Shown here in pieces: positions 16,969 through 26,089 of a DNA stretch of 64,000 nucleotides (the stretch's first letter is position 1; each line of letters opens with the position of its first letter). Location of the stretch: positions 1 through 64,000 of the forward strand of contig CAVWUA010000015.1 in assembly GCA_963758025.1 (NCBI GenBank), written 5' to 3'. Source of the stretch: CAVWUA01 sp963758025 (GTDB lineage: Bacteria > Planctomycetota > Planctomycetia > Isosphaerales > Isosphaeraceae). The notes beneath the pieces are model-generated. The model was not told the origin of the DNA and did not search any database. It saw nothing but the letters and a program-made list of their open reading frames with translations. The position numbers and the translations under genes are program-made.

Positions 16969-18135
16969 ATGAACACGATCGGTGTGCTGCTGCTGTCGGC
17001 GGCGACTGCCACGGCCGGACTCGGCATCGGCAAGCCGCATGCGGGAGGGATGCGTTTCCTCCGCCACCACGCTGTCGCGAATGGACCGGTGCCGCCGGGT
17101 GGCCCGATCGCTCCAGGAGGAGGGGGAATGGCCACCGGATGCAGCTTCGGCCATCCGGGCTGCGACGGAGGCGCGGCTTGCCCCGGTGCCGGTGGGGGAG
17201 CCCCAGGGTTCGGTGGGACCGCGGGAGGCCGACGCTTCCCGAATGTACGGAGCCAGATCTTCTTCGTCGATCCGCCTGGAATGCGAATCGGCTGGCAGAC
17301 TGCGGGAGGCCCCGGCGCGGATCGCGTCTATTTGCCGGCGCAACTGACCGTTCCGGCTCGCTATAACTTTAACCAGGGCTACATTTACCGGTTGAAGTTG
17401 ACGGACATCCCGAACCACCCGGGCCTGATGCTGTACCCGACGATCGAGGTCGCTCCCTCGACGCCAGCGACCGACGCCTACCTGACGCACAACCCGATTC
17501 CCGCCCAGTTCACTCAGGAAGACTTCGACCAGGTCATCGCCGGAAACTTCGTGACGAAGGTGATTTACCTGCCCGATCCGAAGTTCCAGGAACTGGCGAT
17601 TGCGGGCGTTGAGACCCTCGTCTCCACGCGACTGGAACCGGGCGTCGATCCGATTCTGGAGGCCGACCGTCGCGGCACGATCCTGATGATCGTCCGCATG
17701 GGAGCCATCGATCTGGAGATGCCGAATCCGACCGGCGAGATCGTGATTCCGGGATCGGTCGTCGATAGTGCGCCTATCGTCTATCCGGGTGAAATGTCCG
17801 GCGGGGTTCTGCCTCCGGGCACGTTGCCGGAAGGAGCCGCGCCGTTCGCCCCGGTGGTCGCTCCGCCAACCGCTCCCCCGATCACGGAGAGCGTGCCGCT
17901 GGACGCACCGGTCTCTCCGGCTCCGGCTCCGGCTACGGCTCCAGAAACGGAAGCCGCTCCGGCGGCCCCGGCCGATCTGCCCGGTACGGAGACGCCGCCG
18001 GTCGTTCCGCCGCCGAATCCCGCGGCGCCGGGTCTGGAGGACCCCCTTGCGGTGCCGCCGGGTCTTGAGCCAAACACGGACCTGCCCGGCGAACTTCCCC
18101 CGGTCGGCGAGGCCCCCGGATTGAACCTCCCCTGA
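16969..18135 (+). CDS. Exported Gly/Pro-rich envelope protein, paralogue of the 18319 gene
   Basis: Start 16969 (MNTIGVLLLSAATATAGLG) has a GGAGG box seven bases upstream; 388 residues. A signal peptide is followed by a Gly-rich region (PGGPIAPGGGGMATG), then a globular core of about 170 residues, then a Pro/Ala-rich tail beginning near residue 285. The core contains YIYRLKLTDIPNHPGLMLYP, then FTQEDFDQVIAGNFVTKVIY, which aligns with the core of the next gene (YQLRVSNLPARPGVELFP, then INPEDINDVVVRGHLVTQII). The two genes are therefore tandem paralogues sharing one module. The function is unknown; an envelope or surface structural role is inferred. Confidence 0.7.
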   Translation: MNTIGVLLLSAATATAGLGIGKPHAGGMRFLRHHAVANGPVPPGGPIAPGGGGMATGCSFGHPGCDGGAACPGAGGGAPGFGGTAGGRRFPNVRSQIFFVDPPGMRIGWQTAGGPGADRVYLPAQLTVPARYNFNQGYIYRLKLTDIPNHPGLMLYPTIEVAPSTPATDAYLTHNPIPAQFTQEDFDQVIAGNFVTKVIYLPDPKFQELAIAGVETLVSTRLEPGVDPILEADRRGTILMIVRMGAIDLEMPNPTGEIVIPGSVVDSAPIVYPGEMSGGVLPPGTLPEGAAPFAPVVAPPTAPPITESVPLDAPVSPAPAPATAPETEAAPAAPADLPGTETPPVVPPPNPAAPGLEDPLAVPPGLEPNTDLPGELPPVGEAPGLNLP

Positions 18136-18318
18136 GGCCGGTTTCTCGGGAGAACTCCTCAGCCCCGATCCCCCAGCGAGGCCCCGGTGGAACGCGTGTT
18201 TGAGAACCGCGATCCGCCGGGGCATTTTCGTGAACCGTCGTGAACAATCGAGCAGGTGCGGCGCAGGCTCCGCACTCGGTCCAGGTTGGTGCGGCCGACG
18301 CACCCGAGGATGGTGACG

Positions 18319-20010
18319 ATGAGCGGACACAATCGCAGGCGCCGCGGAACGTTCCCGATGGCGCGTTTCGCCCTGATTCTCAGTGGCATACTCGGTTGGA
18401 CCATTCGTGGTGAGGCGCAGTCCCCCCCGGTGGTGGAAGATCCGGGAATCGCGGTATTAGGCCCGGACGCGGTGCCGGCCTCCTTCGAACCGGTCTTGCC
18501 GCCACAGGTCCAGATCGTGCGGTTCCAGGGGCCGGAAGGCGTTCTTGTCGAGGTTCTTGGACCCCAGCCCGAGCCGGTCCCGATCGGCGATGGGCATGGT
18601 CTGGGCACATTCGGGCTTCGGGTTGGGGTCGGCTATCAACTCCGCGTCAGCAACCTGCCGGCCCGTCCCGGAGTGGAGCTTTTCCCCGTCGTGGAGATCG
18701 TCGGCCACCTCCATCGACCGCCCGGAATCGATCCGGCCAAATATCCGATCCGCATTCAGATCAATCCCGAGGACATCAACGACGTGGTGGTCCGGGGCCA
18801 TCTCGTGACCCAGATCATCTACCTCGAGGATCCGGACCAGGCGTTGCCGTTGAGCCTACCGAAGGATCAAATCCCGGTCGTTTCGCTCAACCCGAGCGAA
18901 GAGCCGCTGAAAGTGGGAGCCGCCCTGGGGAGGGTCATGGCGATCATGCGGCTGGGGGGACGGCAGCCCTTGCCGGAAAACCTCGACGGCACGCCGATGA
19001 TGCCGCTGACGGGTCCGTCTTGTCCGTTTACCGGACCGGATGGCGGGCGCTGTCCGCTCCCCTGTGGTCCGGTGCGAGGCACACCGCCCCCGGCCGGCCG
19101 GCCCTGGATGCCCAAGGATGAGTTCCTCTGTGATGGTGGTGATCGTGGCGTTCCCGCCGGGTTCGGTGATGGGGGACTTCGGGGTATCGATCCTCGCGAC
19201 GCGGTCGTGCAGTTCCGCGACGACCTGCGGACCCGTGTCCTGCCTACCAACACCGTTTGCGTTTATGCGCCGAGGTTTGCCGCCGTGCGGACGAGTATCG
19301 GTCCCAATGAGAACCTGGCGGTCCAGTACCTCCGAGGGGCGGAATCGCTCCAGCGACAGGTCACGCACGAGATTCATCAGGAAGCCCGCCGCATGACTCA
19401 GAATCAGACGGCGGCGGCTCACCGGGGCCGCTCCCGGCTCTCGGGTATGGTGGGCCGGATCACTGCGAGCAGCCACTCCGAGATCAAAGTGCTGGGAAGC
19501 GCGGACGTTGTGACCCACATCGCCGGAAGCACGCTGGTTCAAGGCCCGGAATTATCCCGGAACCGGCAAAAGATCGGAGCCACGCGGACCAACATCTTCG
19601 CCCAGGGGACCAAACTGGCCGAGGGAACCGTCGTGACGGGGATCGTCGAGGGAGCCGGCGAGCAGGTCATGGCCTGGAAGCCGCAAGAGATCGCCAGCGT
19701 CGAGGTGCCACCGAACAAGCCTGGCATCGCCGTCATCAAGCGCGTGGATGCCGTCGAGGCGGAGCCGGGAGACGTGCTGACTTACACCATTCAGTATCGC
19801 AACATGGGAAACATCCCGATCACGTCGGTGTCTGTGCTCGACAGTCTGCTGCCCCGTCTCGAATATATGGCAGGCAGTGCGCGAGGTCCCGCCGGCACGG
19901 TCTTCACGGCGGATGAGAACCTGGTCGGAGGCATGGAATTGCGCTGGGACCTAGGCACCGTGCCCCCTGGCGGCGAAGGCTACGTCTCCTTCCAGGCAAG
20001 GGTCCGCTGA
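18319..20010 (+). CDS. Exported envelope protein with DUF11 C-terminal domain
   Basis: About 563 residues from ATG 18319; 18310 and 18358 are also in frame. Signal peptide: MARFALILSGILGWTIRGEA. Residues about 60-210 repeat the module of the preceding gene. A linker rich in Gly/Pro/Cys (CPFTGPDGGRCPLPCGP) follows, then a helical stretch (ESLQRQVTHEIHQEARRMTQ), and at the C terminus a DUF11-type domain (IAVIKRVDAVEAEPGDVLTY, VSVLDSLLPRLEYMAGSA, GGEGYVSFQARVR). Related architectures are known from planctomycetes and resemble chlamydial cysteine-rich OmcB-like outer-membrane proteins through the DUF11 part. The frame is intact, and a strong hairpin follows the stop. Confidence 0.72.
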   Translation: MSGHNRRRRGTFPMARFALILSGILGWTIRGEAQSPPVVEDPGIAVLGPDAVPASFEPVLPPQVQIVRFQGPEGVLVEVLGPQPEPVPIGDGHGLGTFGLRVGVGYQLRVSNLPARPGVELFPVVEIVGHLHRPPGIDPAKYPIRIQINPEDINDVVVRGHLVTQIIYLEDPDQALPLSLPKDQIPVVSLNPSEEPLKVGAALGRVMAIMRLGGRQPLPENLDGTPMMPLTGPSCPFTGPDGGRCPLPCGPVRGTPPPAGRPWMPKDEFLCDGGDRGVPAGFGDGGLRGIDPRDAVVQFRDDLRTRVLPTNTVCVYAPRFAAVRTSIGPNENLAVQYLRGAESLQRQVTHEIHQEARRMTQNQTAAAHRGRSRLSGMVGRITASSHSEIKVLGSADVVTHIAGSTLVQGPELSRNRQKIGATRTNIFAQGTKLAEGTVVTGIVEGAGEQVMAWKPQEIASVEVPPNKPGIAVIKRVDAVEAEPGDVLTYTIQYRNMGNIPITSVSVLDSLLPRLEYMAGSARGPAGTVFTADENLVGGMELRWDLGTVPPGGEGYVSFQARVR

Positions 20011-20388
20011 CAGCTCAACCTGCCGCGATCCCGAAAACACGGTTGCCGCGCGTCTCTCGCACATGGAGACGCGCGGCAACCGTGTTCGCTTTCAGGGTCA
20101 ACCGAGAAACGCATTGGCGGCCAAAAGGTCCGATTCAATATCTTGGTAGAACGGAAGGAGTCCATTGCCGACGCACCATCGCTCTCATCGTCGATGTCGT
20201 TGCCCGCGACCAAAACTTAGCCCTTTTCGCTGTCTTTCCAGGATTACCTGGGCATACTATTTGCTATGATGTCACCGGAGAGACTGCAACACCTCTCGGC
20301 CTATCGGAGCGTGCGGCTACCGAATGGCAACGAGCCCGAAGGCGGAGTCGGGGCGTTGCGTGGGCTTGATGAGAAGGAAGGGGGTTCC
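20011..20388. other. Intergenic region with a long perfect hairpin
   Basis: The 378 bases hold a perfect 21-base-pair inverted repeat (20036-20056 with 20066-20086, 9-base loop) just after the upstream stop. The rest is less GC-rich, with no supported gene, and is presumably the promoter region of the next gene. A GGAAGGGGG box ends it. Confidence 0.6.
20036..20086 (+). terminator. 21-bp hairpin, probable terminator
   Basis: The arms AACACGGTTGCCGCGCGTCTC-type, 20036-20056 and 20066-20086, are perfectly complementary across 21 bases with a 9-base loop. There is no T-run after the hairpin (CGCTTTC), so it may act as a transcript-stabilising or factor-assisted terminator rather than a classical intrinsic one. 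Confidence 0.6.
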
Positions 20389-20847
20389 ATGCGTCGTCGT
20401 CCGAAGGAGAGCCGTTATGGCTCGATCCGCCCAGTGATTGTCATAGGGATCGCGGTTATCGCGATATCGACCGTGCGGCCGGGCGCGGGATTCGCTCAGG
20501 TTGGGATGCCGGGGACGAGGATCGTGGATCGGACCCCGCGATACGGCGGTTATCTCCCCTATGGCGGCTATCCAGCCGATAGCGGCGCACCTCTGGGAGG
20601 ATACACGCCATTTGTCATGACCTGTGGGCCGGAAGCTGGCTGGCTGAAGCTGGACTATGGCCTCGGCTACGATGATTTCGCTGGCTCCTACCACTTTGGT
20701 AGCGACCTCCAGGACGGTTTCCATTCTGGGAATAGCTACGGCTTCGAGACGCGGCCCTTCGAGCGGGGCAGGGGGGTCTGGAATAGCTATGGCTCGGCCT
20801 TCGTCAACCCACCGCCATTGGATTCGGTGTACCGACGCGGGCGCTGA
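20389..20847 (+). CDS. Small Gly/Tyr-rich exported protein
   Basis: 152 residues from ATG 20389 (MRRRPKESRYGSIRPVIVIG), with GGAAGG upstream and a transmembrane/signal stretch IVIGIAVIAISTV. The mature part is rich in Gly, Tyr and Ser (RYGGYLPYGGYPADSG, LDYGLGYDDFAGSYHFGSD, NSYGFETRPFERGRG), with a single Cys. No domain is recognised. The composition resembles the proteins at 6619-7042 and 34679-35269, so it may be one of a set of low-complexity envelope proteins. Function unknown. Confidence 0.6.
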   Translation: MRRRPKESRYGSIRPVIVIGIAVIAISTVRPGAGFAQVGMPGTRIVDRTPRYGGYLPYGGYPADSGAPLGGYTPFVMTCGPEAGWLKLDYGLGYDDFAGSYHFGSDLQDGFHSGNSYGFETRPFERGRGVWNSYGSAFVNPPPLDSVYRRGR

Positions 20848-20968
20848 GGAATTCCACTCGGTGCAAGGGGGGGTGTCGGGTGGCCTCGGTCGTGAGAGGG
20901 GCTGGGGAGATCCGATGCTGGCTCCTCTCGCGCCGGCCATCCGATTGAGCTACAGAGGAGTATCAGGC

Positions 20969-22815
20969 ATGAGCACAGGTCACGCATCGAGTGGCATGGG
21001 TCTTCGTTTCGGGTTCATCCTGGTGGCAATGGTCCTGTTGTCCAGCCCGTATCGGCTCCTGGCCCAGGCCGAGAGGCAGCCCGGAGAGGGCCGAATCGCT
21101 GAAATGCTGTCACGGGAGGTCGTTGAGAAGGTTCCTCCGGCGGACGCCACTCCAAGCTACCGTCATCCCGACCCGTCACAGATCCAGGCCCCGCCCGGAT
21201 ACGTCGTCGAGGTCTTCGCCTCGGCCCTGGACTTTCCCGTGGACATCGCCTTCAGTGATGCGGGAGACATCTACATCGCGGAGGCGGGGCACCACGGCTT
21301 CGGCACCGAGCCGGTCCGGGCGACGGTTCCTCAGATCATTCAGATACGCCCGGATGGCACTCGGTTAACGATCTATGAGAACACCCTGTCGGTCGATCAG
21401 GTTCGTCAGGCCGACTCGTCCACCAACATGCCCGAGGGGATCATCCCTCCGATCAAGGGCATCACCTGGCGCGACGGCAAGCTCTATATCGCGCATCGGT
21501 CGCGGATCTCGGTCCTCGACCTGTCTGACCCGGACCCCACGACACGGTTCCGGACGATCGTGAACGGGCTCCCGGAATGGGGTCAGTTTGTCGGTGGTAA
21601 ACCGATCTTTGACCGCGACGGCAAGCTGGTCTTCTTCGTCTCCACCCAGGGAAATGCCGGGGTGGTTGACGAGCAATGGGCCATGCAGATCCTGGAACTG
21701 AACAAACTCAAGGCGCACGAAGATCCCGGGTGAGGACGTGACGCTCACAGGGCGCAATTTCCACGTCCCGCTGGAGATGTCGCGGTCTTCCGGCATGTAC
21801 ATTCGGGCGCCGGACAAGGCGCACACGCTTGAGATCGAGGAACGTACGGCGAAGGTGCCCTTCGTTCATGAACACCAGGCTCGTCCCGCCGGAAGGGGAC
21901 GACCGGACTGGCGCGTTTGTGCCTCTCTGGACGCAGACGAAGCCCGGCCAGGTCATCCAAGGGGAACCGCTCTGCAATGGCGCGTTCTTCCGTTGCGATC
22001 CTGACGGCTCCAATCTCGAACGCATCGCCTGGGGGTTTCGCTCCTGCTTCGGCTACCGCTATGGGCCTGACGGCCGACTGATCTGCACGCAGAACGGCGC
22101 CAACCCGATCGCCCCGCGGAAACTCTGGTTCGACACGGACACGATCTATGAGGTCTCCAGGGGCGAGTGGTATGGCTGGCCCGACTTCTTCAGCGGCATC
22201 CCGATCACCGACACGCGATATTCCATCGCGGGCGAGCCGCAAGGCTTTCTTCTGACACAAGAGACACATCGCCGATTGCTCGGGGGCCGAAGCCGGCCGC
22301 GTCAGCCGATGATCCGTCTGCCGGCCCATGTGGCCGCTCAAGGGATCGTCTTCGGCCGCTCGGCGTTCGGAATTGATCCGGACGACCTGCTTGTGGCCGA
22401 GATGGGCACGATCGTTCCCCAGTTCAAGGGGGGGCAACTGTTCTGGCCCGCGCCGGACCGCGAGGAGCGGGCGCTCATCCAGGACCACATGCCCGCCGGA
22501 GCGCCTTCGGATGCCAACTTCGACTGGCCGGGGTTCAAAGTGCAGCGTGTGGATCTCGCCACCGGAACCTTGCAGGACTTTCTGGTCAATACCGAGCGCG
22601 GCCCCGCGACCGCCTGGCGAGGCGGTGGGTTGGAACGGCCGCTCCAGCTCGAATGGGGCCCTGACGGCGCCCTGTATGTCGTGGATTTTGGCGTCATCAG
22701 CAGCCGTCAGCGCGAGAAGATCACCGTACTGAACGCTCACATCCGTACGGGAGTCATCTGGCGCGTCCGCCGCGCCGGGATGCCTCCACTTCGGCCGGGC
22801 CTGGATGCGGAGTAA
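20969..22815 (+). CDS. Exported sugar-dehydrogenase-like propeller protein (two frameshifts)
   Basis: The start at 20969 (MSTGHASSGMGLRFGFILVA) follows AGAGGAG. The first part shows a signal peptide and the propeller opening APPGYVVEVFASALDFPVDI, AFSDAGDIYIAEAGHHGFG and GITWRDGKLYIAHRSRISVL. A stop at 21731 is bypassed by one indel (HEDPG to EDVTLTGRNFHVPLEMS), and a second shift near 21875 joins EERTAKVPF to NTRLVPPEGDDRTGAF. The rest runs intact to 22815 with CNGAFFRCDPDGSNLERIAWGFR (written here as a region only), GEWYGWPDFFSG and EWGPDGALYVVDFG. It is a PQQ-type glucose/sorbosone dehydrogenase-like fold without a heme motif, about 615 residues when corrected. Probable periplasmic sugar or polyol oxidoreductase or binding propeller. 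Confidence 0.78.
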
Positions 22816-22831
22816 CCAACGCAAAAACCTC

Positions 22832-22854
22832 CCGTCCTCATGACGCGAGGACGG
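22832..22854 (+). terminator. Short hairpin after the propeller gene
   Basis: CCGTCCTC (22832-22839) pairs with GAGGACGG (22847-22854) across a 7-base loop, 17 bases after the stop at 22815. No long T-run follows. It is a possible terminator or processing hairpin. Confidence 0.45.
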
Positions 22855-22897
22855 TATCGTTTAGTAATCTATGAGATTCATCTGGGAGCACGCAACG

Positions 22898-23494
22898 ATG
22901 AAACGTTTTCTGACAGTGATGGCGATGGGGCTTGCGTTGATCTTCGTGGTCATGGCCTGGCCGTCAGCGAGTCGGATTGCCCTCGCGCGGCAGGACGAGG
23001 CGGCGAAGACCAAGAAGAAGGCTGAACCCAAGGCCGCGAAGATCAGCGAGGCACTCAAGCAGGAAGGCGGGAGGATCATCGATGAGCACCGACCCGACGC
23101 CGACGTGCAGCACCAGCGCGGGAACCTTTACCGGCCGATGCTTCCCTCCGGCGGTGGCGGTGTGGCGGCCGTCGAGGAGGGGATGTTCACCCTGCGACCG
23201 GGCGACCTGCTGGAACTGGAGTGCGCCATCCCCGACGATCGGGCGGCGCATCTGAGCTTCCAGGTCGAGGATGAGAAGGTCTTGAAGCTCCTTCCGACTG
23301 GCGTGCGCAAGCTGGTTCCCATGTCGATGATCGGTGGAGAGCCGAAGCCGATCACCGGGCTCGAACGCTATACGTCGCTGTTCCAGGCGCAAGACGAGGG
23401 GGAAACGATCGTTCGGCTCACGCTAGGCAAGCAACAGTTCCAGTATCGGATCAAGGTTGGTAATGCGGGGGACGCTCCGGGCGACCGCAATTGA
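22898..23494 (+). CDS. Exported protein of unknown function
   Basis: Start 22898 (MKRFLTVMAMGLALIFVVMA) has GGGAG nine bases upstream; an in-frame ATG at 22871 is less likely. 198 residues. Signal peptide, a charged Lys/Ala-rich linker (AAKTKKKAEPKAAKIS), then a beta-rich domain with GMFTLRPGDLLELECAIPDD, FQVEDEKVLKLLPTGVRKL and GETIVRLTLGKQQFQYRIKV. The alternating pattern suggests an immunoglobulin-like beta sandwich. No catalytic residues are recognised. It is isolated from its neighbours by hairpins on both sides, so probably monocistronic. Confidence 0.65.
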   Translation: MKRFLTVMAMGLALIFVVMAWPSASRIALARQDEAAKTKKKAEPKAAKISEALKQEGGRIIDEHRPDADVQHQRGNLYRPMLPSGGGGVAAVEEGMFTLRPGDLLELECAIPDDRAAHLSFQVEDEKVLKLLPTGVRKLVPMSMIGGEPKPITGLERYTSLFQAQDEGETIVRLTLGKQQFQYRIKVGNAGDAPGDRN

Positions 23495-23570
23495 GGCCCG
23501 TGGTTCCAATTTCGGAACCATCCGTCCGGAGCCTCCGGAAGGTGTAAGAATAGAGTGTGGAAATCGTCCG

Positions 23571-23612
23571 GAACCGACCGCGTCATTCCCCGCGCGGGGG
23601 TGCGGTCGGTTC
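23571..23612. terminator. Nested hairpin between two small exported genes
   Basis: GAACCGACCGC (23571-23581) pairs with GCGGTCGGTTC (23602-23612), 11 base pairs, enclosing a second GC palindrome CCCCGCGCGGGG. It lies 77 bases after the upstream stop and 34 before the next start, so it could be a terminator or a 5' leader structure of the downstream gene. Confidence 0.5.
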
Positions 23613-23646
23613 ACCGAGACTCACACCCTTGAGATGAGGATCCGTT

Positions 23647-24018
23647 ATGGGCAGAAAGCGTTTCGTGGCCTGCCTCGCGATCGCCGCGTCGGCCCTGTTT
23701 ACGATGGCCGGGCCTGCCGGGGCCGCCGAGCGATGGGGCAAGGTTGAATCAATCGATCTGAGGTTCCGCAAGTTTTCCCTGGTCCAGGAGGGGACCGGGA
23801 AGAGCTATGAAATCCGGATCATGCCCGACACCGTTCTGGTCCTCCGTGACGGCCGGACAACCATGGGTTCCGTCGATCTGACGCGGCTTCAAGGTCATCG
23901 CGTCTTCGCGACCGTTGAGGAGAACCCCAGCCATTACGCCATGAAGATCTGGATCCGGCCGGACGTGCCCCCGGAGAAGGACCCGATTAACCCCGGGGTT
24001 GGCTCTGTGCTGCCCTGA
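23647..24018 (+). CDS. Small exported protein of unknown function
   Basis: 123 residues beginning MGRKRFVACLAIAASALFTM, a clear signal peptide ending near AGPAGAAE. The mature part of about 95 residues is beta-rich (WGKVESIDLRFRKFSLVQEG, SYEIRIMPDTVLVLRDGRT, GHRVFATVEEN), which suggests an OB-fold or DUF5666-like domain, but I cannot assign a family. A GATGAGGAT segment precedes the start. It is followed by a strong symmetrical hairpin shared with the convergent multicopper oxidase gene. Confidence 0.65.
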   Translation: MGRKRFVACLAIAASALFTMAGPAGAAERWGKVESIDLRFRKFSLVQEGTGKSYEIRIMPDTVLVLRDGRTTMGSVDLTRLQGHRVFATVEENPSHYAMKIWIRPDVPPEKDPINPGVGSVLP

Positions 24019-24024
24019 TCCTCG

Positions 24025-24065
24025 GCCCCACGACCCCGGGCAACCTGATCCCGGGGTCGTGGGGC
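24025..24065. terminator. Bidirectional terminator hairpin
   Basis: A perfect 16-base-pair stem, GCCCCACGACCCCGGG (24025-24040) with CCCGGGGTCGTGGGGC (24050-24065), has a 9-base loop. It starts 7 bases after the stop at 24018 and lies 60 bases beyond the end of the minus-strand oxidase gene, so it serves convergent transcription. Confidence 0.75.
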
Positions 24066-24124
24066 TTCTCGAAGTTCTTCTTCATTTCGCGAGTCCATCC
24101 CGAGGAAGACACCGAACGCGGGAA

Positions 24125-25767
24125 TCAGGCCAATCCCTTCTTCCGGAGCCCTTCGTTCTCCTCCATCCACTTCTGGTACTGACCCACGTCGAGCCTCAGC
24201 CGGCGCAGCTTTTCTCGTTCCGCCTGTTGCCGTTCGCGGCGTCGGCCGACTTCCTGGAAGATCTCGCCGGGGCCGAGTCGGCGTTTCGCTGTTCATGACC
24301 TGCTCGTACAGGTCCTCGGGGAGGATGCGGACGACGGTGAACAGGCCCTCGATGTCCGTGAACCAGTTGTGCCTCATGCCCCGGACTTCGCGCTTGGAGT
24401 TGATCTTGATGACTTCCTCCGGTGTGTAGTCCTTGCTGTACCGCCCGCGTGGGAAGGACGGGTTGAGGAACCCGGGATCGGTATGCGGAAACTTGACCGG
24501 GGGCCGATCGTCAAGGTTCGCCTTGTAGCGGGCGACGCTCACCCCCTCGCGGATGCGCGGACCGTACTGTGGAGTTGGGTGGTTGACCATGTGCATCGCC
24601 ATGTGGCAGTGCATCACCCAGTCGCCGGGGTCGGTGGCGATGAATTCCAGGTCGGAAGTCTGCGCGATGTGGATCGTCTCGGTGTTCCGGTTCTGCCAGG
24701 CCGAGACCGGTTGCCTGGCCCCTTCGTGGCCGGTGATCCAGAAGTTGGTCCCGTGCATGTGGATCGCGTGCGGCCAGTTGATGCTGAAGTTGAAGATCCG
24801 GATCCGCACCCGCTCGCCCAGTTTGCAGACCAGCGGCGTGGTGTACGGAGCGGAACGGCCGTTGATGATGTGCCAGTTCCACATGTTGGCGCCAATAATG
24901 CCCGGGTGCATCGGGAAGGGGGTCGCGACCGTGTTATTCGGCGCGATCGAGAAATTCATGAAGTTCAGGCCGAAATCCCGATCGACCGGCGGGTCCCAGG
25001 CAATATGCGGGTGAATGATGAAGTATCCGACCGTACCGAGCGGCTCCTGGAACGGAATGTGCGCGTGCCAGAAGAAGGTGCCGGCCTGGTGCACGCGGAA
25101 CTGGTAAACGAAATCCTCGCCCGGCTCGATCAGGTCCTGCGTGACGCCCGGCACGCCGTCCATGTTGTTGGGCAGCTCCGCCCCGTGCCAGTGGACGGAG
25201 GTCGGCTCGGACAGGTGGTTGTGGACCACCATGCGAACCGTGTCCCCCTGTGTCACCTCGACGTAGGGGCCGGGGCAACTGCCGTTGGCGCCGAGCAGAT
25301 CCATCCACTTGCCGGGCAACAGCTCGCGGCGGACGTACTCGAGCGTCAGGTGGAATTCCTTGACCCCATCGACCATCTTCCAAGGCAGCCGGGGCACGTC
25401 GGGCTGTGAGAACGGCACGGGTGGGAGGCCCGATGCCCGCAGACCAGGAACCATCTTGCCCAGGAACGTGGGGCTATCTTCCGGACCGCCGTAGGTGGGG
25501 TAGTAACGGTCATAAATTTTGAACTCGGCGGGCAGGTCGTACTTGCCCATCCCGGGCTGGACCCTCGGGCGGGACCGGAACCTGGCCGACTCCCGACTGG
25601 CGAGGGATCTGGGCGTTGCGGGCCTCGACTCCACCTTCGGGCACTGGCTCCTGCGCAGGCTGCGTCGCGGCTTCCTGAGCAGCAGAGACGGTCCCGGCGG
25701 CGAGCATCCCTGCCGCGGCAACCGTCCCCTTCCTGATGAAATCTCGACGGTTCTCTGGATTCGACAT
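24125..25767 (-). CDS. Multicopper oxidase with Tat signal (two frameshifts)
   Basis: The start at 25767 (MSNPENRRDFIRKGTVAAAG) carries a twin-arginine signal, so the enzyme is exported folded. After a shift near 25560 the body runs intact: SVHWHGAELPNNMDG (first HxHG copper pair), GTFFWHAHIPFQEP (HxH), WPHAIHMHGTNFWITGH (HxxHxH-type pair), and GDWVMHCHMAMHMVNH (HCHxxxHM) holding the T1 Cys and T3 ligands. All four copper-binding blocks are therefore present. A second shift near 24285 leads to a Arg/Glu-rich helical tail (QEVGRRRERQQAEREKLRRL) and the stop at 24125. Corrected length is about 547 residues. Periplasmic oxidation of Cu(I) or a phenolic/metal substrate is likely. It lies downstream of three outer-membrane factor genes on the same strand. 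Confidence 0.88.
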
Positions 25768-26089
25768 GGGCGTTCGGCTCCCTGTTCCGGGGTAGGGGCT
25801 GGACCCAGACCTCAGCGGGTGATGGAAAGAGGACGAGAGGGATACAACACGGCGGATGACTTCGGCGTCTATCACGATCTCTTCGGCTCGGTATCTGGAA
25901 CGGCTCGAACCCGAATCGGCTCATCCGAACGAGCGCGGCCGCGCATCCGACAAACAACATCCCGACGGAACGGCCCCGATGGAGAACCCAGGCGGTGAGA
26001 GCGGACCCAGAACGAATCCATCCCGGCGCTCACACCAAGTCGGGTGAGCGCCGGGATGATCGGCTAGACACAATTCGTCAGCGACGCGA
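25768..26089. other. Intergenic region between outer-membrane factor 1 and the multicopper oxidase
   Basis: The 322 bases contain a 15-base-pair hairpin at 26019-26058, next to the end of the outer-membrane factor gene, and otherwise no supported gene. The left part is the presumed promoter/leader of the oxidase. Confidence 0.55.
26019..26058 (-). terminator. 15-bp hairpin after outer-membrane factor 1
   Basis: CATCCCGGCGCTCAC (26019-26033) pairs perfectly with GTGAGCGCCGGGATG (26044-26058) over a 10-base loop, starting about 30 bases beyond the end of the minus-strand gene. It probably ends the run of three outer-membrane factor genes. Confidence 0.65.

Noticed and set aside
24369..25409. 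Plus-strand open frame opposite the multicopper oxidase
   Set aside because: It is an antisense shadow: the minus strand holds all four copper-binding motifs.
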